Assembly: GCA_020432595.1 (NCBI GenBank)
Contig: JAGQGA010000030.1
Span: 2,144-18,601 of the forward strand
DNA length: 16,458 bases
Source: Anaerolineales bacterium
Lineage (GTDB): Bacteria; Chloroflexota; Anaerolineae; Promineifilales; Promineifilaceae
Reading direction: 5' to 3'
Shown: positions 1 to 6,419 of the stretch, piece after piece
How positions within the stretch are numbered: the first letter of the stretch is position 1
Layout of the letters: each line of letters begins with the position of its first letter
The notes under the pieces: generated by a model
Databases searched by the model: none
Told to the model about the DNA's origin: nothing
Seen by the model: the letters and a program-made list of their open reading frames with translations, nothing else
Position numbers and translations under genes: made by a program

Positions 1-5
1 CCTAA

Positions 6-26
6 ACCTGACAAAAGATGTCAGGT
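6..26. repeat. Short perfect hairpin upstream of uvrA
   Basis: ACCTGACA at 6-13 is exactly complementary to TGTCAGGT at 19-26 around a 5-nt loop (AAAGA), giving an 8-bp stem. No run of T follows, so it is a poor intrinsic terminator. It could be the tail of a transcript entering from the left, a small dispersed repeat, or an operator. Seen directly; function not known. Confidence 0.5.
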
Positions 27-126
27 ATTACCCTTATCCTGTTGGTTAGCGGGGAAAGGGGAACTATGCTAAACTAATGTAGAACGCATGTTCAGCCAAA
101 ACAAACCTTTGGACAGGATAGGGCAA

Positions 127-3060
127 ATGGAACCAAACAACATTGTGGTGCGCGGGGCGCGGCAGCATAATTTGAAAGGCGTGGACGTGGTGATTCCGCG
201 CAACAAGCTGGTGGTACTCACCGGGGTCAGCGGCAGCGGCAAATCATCGCTGGCATTTGACACCATCTACGCTGAAGGGCAGCGGCGGTACGTCGAGAGC
301 TTATCTTCTTACGCCCGGCAATTTTTGGGGCAGATGGAAAAGCCCAAAGTAGACGCTATTACCGGCCTTAGTCCGGCCATTGCCATCGAGCAAAAGGCGG
401 TGAGCAAAAACCCGCGCTCCACCGTGGGCACCGTTACCGAGGTGATGGATTATTTGCGGGTGCTGTTTGCCCGCGTGGGCGTGCCCCACTGCCCCGACTG
501 CGGCCGGGTGGTGCGTCCGCAAAGCGCCCAGATGATTGCTGACCAGTTGGCGAGCCGGCCGGCCGGAACCCGCTTCCAACTTCTGGCTCCCATTGCCCGC
601 AACCGCAAAGGCACCCATGCCGATGCCTTTGCCCAGGCGCGGCAAGACGGCTTTGTTCGCGTGCGGGTCAACGGCACTGTTTATGATTTGGGTCAGCAGC
701 CTGCGCTCAACAAAAAGAAGAAGCATAATGTAGAAATCGTCGTAGACCGTTTGCAGGTGCCGGAAACGGTCTACGAACCCTTTATGGCGCGGCTGGTGGA
801 TTCCGTGGAAACGACGCTCAAAGTGGGCAGCGGGCTGCTGGTAGCCGATTTGGGCGAAGAGGAGCTGCTGCTGAGTGAACACAACGCCTGCGCCCACTGC
901 GGCACCAGCTTCCCCGAACTGTCGCCGCAGTTGTTTAGCTTCAATTCGCCGCTGGGGATGTGTCCGGCGTGCAACGGCATTGGCACTCAGCTACAGGTTG
1001 ATCCCGAACTGCTGATTGCCGACCCAGAGTTATCTATTTTGGATGGAGCCACGCGCTGGTATGGCAATTTGCGGAAGAAGAATACGAGCTGGACGGAGCA
1101 TTCGCTGCGTTCGGTGGCGCAGCATTATGGCGTTGATTTAGAACTGCCGTGGAAAGATCTGCCGGAAACGTTCCGCCATGTGCTGCTGCACGGCTCTGGC
1201 AAGGAAAAGATACGGTTTACCTTTCAGAACGAGTGGGCGGAGGGGAGTTGGAGCGGGGAGAGCTTGCGGCCGTCGCGGGGCATTGTTAATGACGTAATGC
1301 GGCTGTTTCATCAAACCAGTTCCGAGGAGCAGCGGCGCAAATATGGGGCTTATATGAACCAGCAGCCATGCCCCACCTGCCAGGGGTCGCGGCTGCGGCC
1401 AGAGGCACGGGCGACATTGGTGGCGGGACAGTCGTTGGAGACGGTGAGCGGCATGTCCATTGCCGATGCCCACACCTGGATTGTGGGGCTGTCGCGGCAA
1501 ACCAATGGGCTGGGGGCAATGGGGGTGAATGGCAACGGGGCAGGCAAGAAAAATGTGCCGGGGCTGGATGAGGAGCAGTTTGAGATTGCGGAGGAGGTGC
1601 TGAAGGAGATTCGGGATCGGCTGCAGTTTATGCTCAATGTGGGGCTGCATTATTTGACGCTGGATCGGCCGGCACCCACGCTGTCAGGGGGCGAGTCGCA
1701 GCGTATTCGGCTGGCGAGCCAGATTGGGTGTGGGCTGGTGGGGGTACTGTATATTTTGGATGAGCCTTCGATTGGGCTGCACGCCCGCGACAACCGTGCC
1801 TTGCTGGAAACGTTGCTGCGGCTGCGTGACATGGGCAACACGGTGCTGGTGGTGGAGCATGATGAAGAGACGATGCGGGAGTCGGATTGGCTGGTAGACT
1901 TGGGGCCGGGGGCGGGAGTTCTGGGTGGCCGGGTGACGGCGGCGGGGTCGCCGCAGCAGGTAGCGGCGCAGCCGGATTCGCTGACGGGGCAATATTTGCG
2001 CGGTGAGCGGCGGATTACGGCTCCGAATGGGGGGAGGAGGAGAGAGGTGGGGGAAAACGGCCGTTTATCCCTCATTGGCGCTCGTCTCCACAACCTCAAA
2101 AACGTTACCGCTACCTTCCCCCTCGGTACCCTCATCTGCATCACTGGCGTAAGCGGCAGCGGCAAAAGCAGCCTTATTTCGGAAACGCTCCACCCCGCCC
2201 TCGCACAAGTGCTGCATCAGGCTCAAACACAGCCGGGGCCATACGGCCGTTTAGAAGGAATTGAACATCTCGATAAGGTCATCAACATCACCCAAGACCC
2301 CATTGGCCGCACCCCCCGCTCCAACCCCGCCACCTATGTCAAACTCTTTGACGAAATCCGACAGGTTTTTGCTTCAACGCCAGAAGCCAAAGCGCGGGGC
2401 TACAAATCCGGCCGCTTCAGCTTCAACGTCAAAGGAGGACGGTGCGAAGCGTGTGACGGCTACGGCCAGCGCAAAGTCGAAATGCACTTCCTGGCCGACG
2501 TGTGGGTGCTGTGCCGCGAATGCCACGGCCACCGCTTTAACCGCGAAACGCTGGCCGTCACCTACAAAGGCAAAACCATTGCTGATGTTTTAGAAATGGA
2601 CGTGCAAGAGGCACTTGAATTTTTTAGCAGCCACCCCAAAATTGCCCGGCAGCTACAAACGCTCCATGATGTAGGGCTGGATTATATCAAGCTTGGACAA
2701 AGTGCCTTGACGCTAAGCGGTGGCGAGGCGCAGCGGATTAAGCTGGCGAAAGAGCTGAGCCGGGTGGCAACGGGACGCACCGTCTACATCTTGGATGAAC
2801 CCACTACCGGGCTGCACTTTGCCGATGTGCAAAAGCTGCTCGACGTGCTGCATCGGCTGGTGGACGCTGGCAACACGGTGATTGTGATAGAGCATAACCT
2901 GGATGTCATCAAAACGGCCGATTGGCTGATTGACCTGGGGCCGGAAGGGGGTGAAGGGGGTGGCGAAATTTTGGCACAGGGAACACCTGAAGCAGTGGCC
3001 CAGATGGCAGAAAGCCATACGGGTCAATTCTTGCGCCAACTGTTGCCGCTACCAAGTTGA
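127..3060 (+). CDS. uvrA: Excinuclease ABC subunit A (UvrA)
   Basis: This is the damage-recognition ATPase of nucleotide excision repair. It acts as a dimer on DNA and loads UvrB. Numbering from the ATG at 127 gives 977 residues, slightly longer than the usual 940-960. First ABC module: Walker A GVSGSGKSS at about 33-41, zinc-binding cysteines at about 255/258 and 279/282, signature LSGGESQRIRLA from about 519, Walker B YILDEPSIGLH near 541. Second module: Walker A GVSGSGKSS at about 674-682, zinc module cysteines at about 773/776 and 796/799, LSGGEAQRIKLA from about 863, Walker B VYILDEPTTGLH soon after. All ATPase and zinc ligands appear intact. The ATG at 127 fits the canonical N-terminus (MEPNNIVVRGARQHNLK) and has AGG-rich sequence upstream. 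An in-frame ATG at 88 would add 13 residues but lacks a Shine-Dalgarno sequence. A weak sigma70-like pair lies at 42-47 and 65-70. The inter-module linker carries AACGGCCGTT at 2056-2065, where codon choice flips from G-rich to C-rich. Confidence 0.97.
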   Translation: MEPNNIVVRGARQHNLKGVDVVIPRNKLVVLTGVSGSGKSSLAFDTIYAEGQRRYVESLSSYARQFLGQMEKPKVDAITGLSPAIAIEQKAVSKNPRSTVGTVTEVMDYLRVLFARVGVPHCPDCGRVVRPQSAQMIADQLASRPAGTRFQLLAPIARNRKGTHADAFAQARQDGFVRVRVNGTVYDLGQQPALNKKKKHNVEIVVDRLQVPETVYEPFMARLVDSVETTLKVGSGLLVADLGEEELLLSEHNACAHCGTSFPELSPQLFSFNSPLGMCPACNGIGTQLQVDPELLIADPELSILDGATRWYGNLRKKNTSWTEHSLRSVAQHYGVDLELPWKDLPETFRHVLLHGSGKEKIRFTFQNEWAEGSWSGESLRPSRGIVNDVMRLFHQTSSEEQRRKYGAYMNQQPCPTCQGSRLRPEARATLVAGQSLETVSGMSIADAHTWIVGLSRQTNGLGAMGVNGNGAGKKNVPGLDEEQFEIAEEVLKEIRDRLQFMLNVGLHYLTLDRPAPTLSGGESQRIRLASQIGCGLVGVLYILDEPSIGLHARDNRALLETLLRLRDMGNTVLVVEHDEETMRESDWLVDLGPGAGVLGGRVTAAGSPQQVAAQPDSLTGQYLRGERRITAPNGGRRREVGENGRLSLIGARLHNLKNVTATFPLGTLICITGVSGSGKSSLISETLHPALAQVLHQAQTQPGPYGRLEGIEHLDKVINITQDPIGRTPRSNPATYVKLFDEIRQVFASTPEAKARGYKSGRFSFNVKGGRCEACDGYGQRKVEMHFLADVWVLCRECHGHRFNRETLAVTYKGKTIADVLEMDVQEALEFFSSHPKIARQLQTLHDVGLDYIKLGQSALTLSGGEAQRIKLAKELSRVATGRTVYILDEPTTGLHFADVQKLLDVLHRLVDAGNTVIVIEHNLDVIKTADWLIDLGPEGGEGGGEILAQGTPEAVAQMAESHTGQFLRQLLPLPS

Positions 3061-3097
3061 TGCGTGGTGCGTAGTACGTGCATACACGCACCACGCA
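3061..3097. terminator. Long inverted repeat between convergent genes, possible bidirectional terminator
   Basis: TGCGTGGTGCGT at 3061-3072 begins right after the uvrA stop codon. It is exactly complementary to ACGCACCACGCA at 3086-3097, a 12-bp GC-rich stem with a 13-nt loop. It lies in the 84-bp gap between uvrA and the convergent sugar-binding protein gene. That is where a two-way terminator would be expected, but neither side has a clear U-tract, so Rho-independent activity is uncertain. It may instead be a dispersed palindromic repeat. Confidence 0.45.
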
Positions 3098-3144
3098 CCA
3101 CATAAGGCGTGTCAACTCATAAGGCCAGATTTTGCAAAGTATGG

Positions 3145-4446
3145 CTATGGCACAGGGAAAAACTCCGCGCTTTGCTCGTTTGCAGCCTCAATCGCTTCAT
3201 CAACTGTTTCAATACCATAGAAAGCATTTTCAATGTGTTTGCTGACAATCCCTTCTATGTCGCTCCAGGTTGCCATAAGGGGCAAGTGGCGCATTCCGGG
3301 TACAGCATCCAGAAAAACCCGACTGTTGGCGGGTTTAGCACTTGGGTCAAGAAAGCTTTCTGATTCAGCCAACGCCTTACGTGATGGCACGGTGCGCCCC
3401 GTTTGGGCAAGGATCGTTTGCCCCTCAACCCCGCTGGCAAATTCGATAAAAGCCCAGGTGGCATCCTTTTGCCGGCCGGCTGCGGCCATGCAAAACGCAT
3501 CAGAGTGCAATACGCTCGCCCGCTGTTGGCTAACGGGTAAGGCCGCCACGTCCCAATCAAAGCTTTCAATCAGGCGGAACTCAGGCACTGCCCGGCGACT
3601 GTCCACAAACATTGCCATCCGCCCATTTACAAACCGGCTCAGGCTGCTTTCGGCTTCTTCAGCTACAGCATCAGGGACGACGTGGTGTTCTGTTTGCAAG
3701 CCAACAAACCACGCCAATGCTGCTTTGCTCTCTGGGCTGTCAAGTGCCAAGCCGGCCGGTGCGGCTTCATCATCAAGAACCTCACCACCATTCATCCAGA
3801 TAAAAGGCGCGGCGCGTACAATTGTTGCCTCCATGCCCAAACCATAAATATCGGCCGTTCCATCCCCATCTTGATCCTGCGTCAATGCCTGAGCCGTTGT
3901 GACAAATTCATCCCAATGCCAATCGTCGCCTGGGTAAGCAATCCCAGCGGCGTTAAACAAATCCTTATTGTAATAGACAACTGGGCTGGAAATATTTTGG
4001 GGCATACACATTTGCTTGCCCTGCCACTGGAACGCGGTTAACGCTTCAACATAATAGTCATCGGCACGAATCAGCGTACTCGCCGCAAGGTAATCGGTTA
4101 ACGGTTCAATGGCATTGGCTGCAAAGAAGTGACCAAGATGGCGATAGTTGATCAGAAACACATCGGGGGGCGTGCCGGCCGCAAAATCGGCCGCCAGTCG
4201 TTTACGAAAGTCACCACCGCTGGGGATGTTGATCAAATTGATGCTTATGTCGGTGTGTTCGGTACTAAAGGCATCAATCAACGTTTGGTAAGCAGTTTGA
4301 TCCGTAGGATCGCCAGAAATCAGGAAAGTTAGCTCGGTGAATACTGCCCCCTCCTCAGCCACAGGTGACGTTGGAGCTTGAATGGTGGTGCAGGCGGCAA
4401 GAAAAGCGACAAGCAAAGAGAAAAATAAAACTTGTTGGCGTGACAT
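3145..4446 (-). CDS. Sugar ABC transporter substrate-binding lipoprotein (family 1)
   Basis: This is the extracellular solute-binding protein of a CUT1-type carbohydrate importer, 433 residues. The N-terminus is a lipoprotein signal peptide: a hydrophobic stretch from about 6 to 18 ending in the lipobox LAAC, with the lipidated cysteine at position 19. The mature part has the SBP_bac_1 pattern: TELTFLISGDPTDQTAYQTL for the first beta strand and helix, then GDFRKRLAADFAAGTPPDVF for the segment where these proteins describe a loose, low-affinity pocket. Later segments such as NGRMAMFVDSRRAVPEF and AALPVSQQR match the second lobe. It is the last gene of the operon, 44 bp after the MalG-type permease. 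This differs from the more usual binding-protein-first order. The ligand (mono-, oligosaccharide or glycerol phosphate) cannot be read from the sequence. Confidence 0.9.
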   Translation of the reverse strand: MSRQQVLFFSLLVAFLAACTTIQAPTSPVAEEGAVFTELTFLISGDPTDQTAYQTLIDAFSTEHTDISINLINIPSGGDFRKRLAADFAAGTPPDVFLINYRHLGHFFAANAIEPLTDYLAASTLIRADDYYVEALTAFQWQGKQMCMPQNISSPVVYYNKDLFNAAGIAYPGDDWHWDEFVTTAQALTQDQDGDGTADIYGLGMEATIVRAAPFIWMNGGEVLDDEAAPAGLALDSPESKAALAWFVGLQTEHHVVPDAVAEEAESSLSRFVNGRMAMFVDSRRAVPEFRLIESFDWDVAALPVSQQRASVLHSDAFCMAAAGRQKDATWAFIEFASGVEGQTILAQTGRTVPSRKALAESESFLDPSAKPANSRVFLDAVPGMRHLPLMATWSDIEGIVSKHIENAFYGIETVDEAIEAANEQSAEFFPVP

Positions 4447-4490
4447 AGTTAGACCCTAAATCCAGATTGCGTAAGAAAGTGACAAAGGTG

Positions 4491-5324
4491 TTAGCCTCGT
4501 AATAAACGTGTTAAGGGCGATTCGTTGCGAATAAAGTATTGCATAATCAGATAAACCAGAATTACAGGGGCCGTCATCACCATGACGGCTGCTAACAGCA
4601 GCGACCAGTTGGTGACGGCCATCTGCTGCAACATGCGTAAGCCAACGGCCAGCGTATATCGTTCTTCTGATTTGATAAAGAGCAATGGATCCACAAAATC
4701 GCTCCAGTAGTGGGTAAAGGTAAGCAGCAAAACCGCCAGTGCCGTGGGGTGTGCCATTGGCAGCGCAATGAGCCGCCAGATAAGCAATGCACTGGCTCCT
4801 TCAAGCCGTGCCGATTCAAACAACTCTTGCGGTACGCGGCGAAAAGTCCAATAAAACATCAGCACATAGAGCGATTTGGTGCCCATGAAGGCGGGAGCAA
4901 ACAAAGCCGTGTAAGTGTCAATAAGCCCCAGCAGGGTGAAAATGACGTAACGTGGCAGCCAGACGGCTGCACTGGGTACCATCAGTAGGATGATTGCCAA
5001 CCCAACCAGCCATCCTTGCCACCGTTTGGGCAACTGCACCATGGCAAAACCGGCCCACGATGCTGTCAATAATGTCAAGAGTGCCCCAACGGTGCTGACC
5101 AAGATTGAGTTGCCAATTTGCCGCCCAAGGGGAATCAGGTGGAATATGGTGCTGTAGTTTGACCAGGCTAATGGTTGCGGCAGCCATTCCAACGTGCGGG
5201 GGGGTGGTAGCCCCACCGGGCGCAGTGAATTGGTAACAACCCAAAGCAAAGGGGTCACGAAGAGCAGGGTGATTGTGATTGCGGCCACTTGCCAAAGAAG
5301 GCTTTCAAGGAAGCTAGATTTCAT
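4491..5324 (-). CDS. Sugar ABC transporter permease, MalG/LacG type
   Basis: This is an inner-membrane permease of the carbohydrate importer, 277 residues from the ATG at 5324. It has about six hydrophobic segments, beginning with one at about 12-30. The cytoplasmic EAA loop that docks the ATPase is ESARLEGASALLIWRLIALP at about 170-189. The chain ends shortly after the last membrane segment, as MalG-like subunits do. A GTG at 5342 would add six residues, but the ATG at 5324 has GGGG-containing sequence upstream. The start overlaps the 3' end of the upstream permease gene by 11 bases, so translation is probably coupled. It pairs with the MalF-type subunit to form the channel. Confidence 0.92.
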   Translation of the reverse strand: MKSSFLESLLWQVAAITITLLFVTPLLWVVTNSLRPVGLPPPRTLEWLPQPLAWSNYSTIFHLIPLGRQIGNSILVSTVGALLTLLTASWAGFAMVQLPKRWQGWLVGLAIILLMVPSAAVWLPRYVIFTLLGLIDTYTALFAPAFMGTKSLYVLMFYWTFRRVPQELFESARLEGASALLIWRLIALPMAHPTALAVLLLTFTHYWSDFVDPLLFIKSEERYTLAVGLRMLQQMAVTNWSLLLAAVMVMTAPVILVYLIMQYFIRNESPLTRLLRG

Positions 5325-6261
5325 CAGTGTAGCCCCAACCACCCAGCAAACGATAGACTAGCCACAGTAGAATGCCCATGACCACGAACATGACCAGCAG
5401 CATGGACGCGGCGTGACCAAGGCGAAAGTGGCTAAACGCCTCGTCATAAATGAGATAGGGAAGCAGCAGGGTGGCGTAGCCTGGCCCCCCTTCGGTCATC
5501 ATATAGACCGGGGCAAAACTGCTTTGGGTGCTGAGCAAGATGTCGCGTAGCAGCAGCAGCAGCAGCCACGGTGTTAATAGCGGCAAAATAATGTGGCGTA
5601 GGATCTGCCAGCGGTTACCGCCATCAAGCGCGGCGGCGTGAAAGTAGGCGGGGGGGATGCCCTGCAAGGCGGCAATTAGCACAAACATGCCTTCGCCTAG
5701 CCGAAAACACGACATGAAGATGAGCGATGGCAGGGCGGTGGCCGTGTTGACAAGCCAGGCTTGTTCTGGCAACCCGACCCAGCCGAGGAGTTTGTTGAGT
5801 GGGCCATAGAGAGGGTTGAAAATCCACAGCCAAATGAGAGCATAGGCCACTTCGGGAATAACGGAGGGTAAAAAGGCGGCAATGCGATATTCGCGCACGC
5901 CGTAATGCTGGTGGTAAAGCAGTAAGGCCAGCAGCAGCGCCCCTAGTAGCTGCAAAGGGGCAGAAAAGCTGACATAGATGAGCGAATTTCGTACTGCGAT
6001 CCAGAAAACGTCGCGTTGGAAGATGGTGATGAAATTTTGCAAGCCGTTCCACTGGGGTGGGGTGAAGGCGTTGTAGCTGGTGAAGGCGAGGAAGATGGTT
6101 AGCAGCATGGGTAGGAGAAGGAGAACGGCCGTTCCCAGCAAAAAAGGTGTTAGCAGCAAACCCAACTCCAACTGATAATAAGAGACGTGGCGGTTGTGCC
6201 AGAAAGCTAATATTTTTTTACGCAGTATCACAGAATCAAGTAATCCCTCATTTTGCTGCAT
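5314..6261 (-). CDS. Sugar ABC transporter permease, MalF/UgpA type
   Basis: This is the partner permease of the importer, 315 residues and first gene of the operon. After a basic N-terminus (RKK, HNRH) come about six membrane segments, starting at about 33-60. The EAA-like coupling loop is HAAALDGGNRWQILRHIILP at about 208-227, with His in place of the first Glu. The family motif TEGGPGYAT follows at about 256-264. No cognate ATPase is encoded nearby. Many CUT1 systems share one MsmK-like ATPase encoded elsewhere, which would explain its absence (established for the family; inference here). The gene starts 158 bp from the divergent SHMT-GcvT gene, so the two share a promoter region. No strong Shine-Dalgarno sequence precedes the ATG at 6261. 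Confidence 0.92.
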   Translation of the reverse strand: MQQNEGLLDSVILRKKILAFWHNRHVSYYQLELGLLLTPFLLGTAVLLLLPMLLTIFLAFTSYNAFTPPQWNGLQNFITIFQRDVFWIAVRNSLIYVSFSAPLQLLGALLLALLLYHQHYGVREYRIAAFLPSVIPEVAYALIWLWIFNPLYGPLNKLLGWVGLPEQAWLVNTATALPSLIFMSCFRLGEGMFVLIAALQGIPPAYFHAAALDGGNRWQILRHIILPLLTPWLLLLLLRDILLSTQSSFAPVYMMTEGGPGYATLLLPYLIYDEAFSHFRLGHAASMLLVMFVVMGILLWLVYRLLGGWGYTDEI

Positions 6262-6302
6262 TCGTCAACCCATTTTTAAAATTGGAAGCGGCCGACCGCA
6301 AA

Positions 6303-6331
6303 TTGGCTAATTTATCAAAAAACCCTAAAAT
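6303..6331 (+). promoter_or_regulatory. Candidate sigma70-type promoter for the SHMT-GcvT gene
   Basis: TTGGCT at 6303-6308 and TAAAAT at 6326-6331 are separated by 17 bases. They match the -35 consensus at four of six positions and the -10 at five of six. The segment is AT-rich and lies in the divergent intergenic region. Transcription would begin near 6338 and give a leader of about 80 nt containing the hairpin at 6357-6401. Pattern match only. Confidence 0.3.
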
Positions 6332-6356
6332 TTGGCACAAGCAATTAGTTAAAACC

Positions 6357-6401
6357 AAGAGATTGGGAATGAGCAAAGCATCTGACAGTTACCAATCTCT
6401 T
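6357..6401 (+). promoter_or_regulatory. Leader hairpin just before the SHMT-GcvT ribosome binding site
   Basis: AAGAGATTGG at 6357-6366 is perfectly complementary to CCAATCTCTT at 6392-6401 (10 bp, 25-nt loop). The right arm is followed by CTTTT and then, from 6407, the Shine-Dalgarno sequence. The position suggests a leader element controlling initiation, or a weak attenuator. No glycine riboswitch core was recognised. Structure seen; role inferred. Confidence 0.4.
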
Positions 6402-6406
6402 CTTTT

Positions 6407-6412
6407 GAGGAG
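6407..6412 (+). promoter_or_regulatory. Ribosome binding site that fixes the start of the SHMT-GcvT gene
   Basis: GAGGAG lies 7 nt before the ATG at 6420. The reading frame is open back to 6147, which would add 91 residues. That stretch overlaps the divergent permease coding region and does not resemble SHMT, so the ATG at 6420 is preferred. An in-frame ATG at 6369 has only weak upstream complementarity. Confidence 0.75.
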
Positions 6413-6419
6413 TTCTCAT

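Noticed and set aside
301..897. 198-codon open frame on the - strand opposite uvrA
   Set aside because: Antisense shadow of uvrA codons; no ribosome binding site and biased composition.
1138..1650. 170-codon open frame on the - strand inside uvrA
   Set aside because: Fully within the UvrA ATPase region; low-complexity Pro/His/Leu product typical of an antisense shadow in GC-rich DNA.
6147..6419. N-terminal extension of the SHMT-GcvT frame
   Set aside because: The extra 91 residues overlap the divergent permease gene and show no SHMT similarity; GAGGAG before the ATG at 6420 marks the start.
6262..6419. Glycine riboswitch before the glycine/serine enzyme
   Set aside because: The conserved glycine aptamer core is not visible, and the region is too short and AT-rich for a tandem aptamer.
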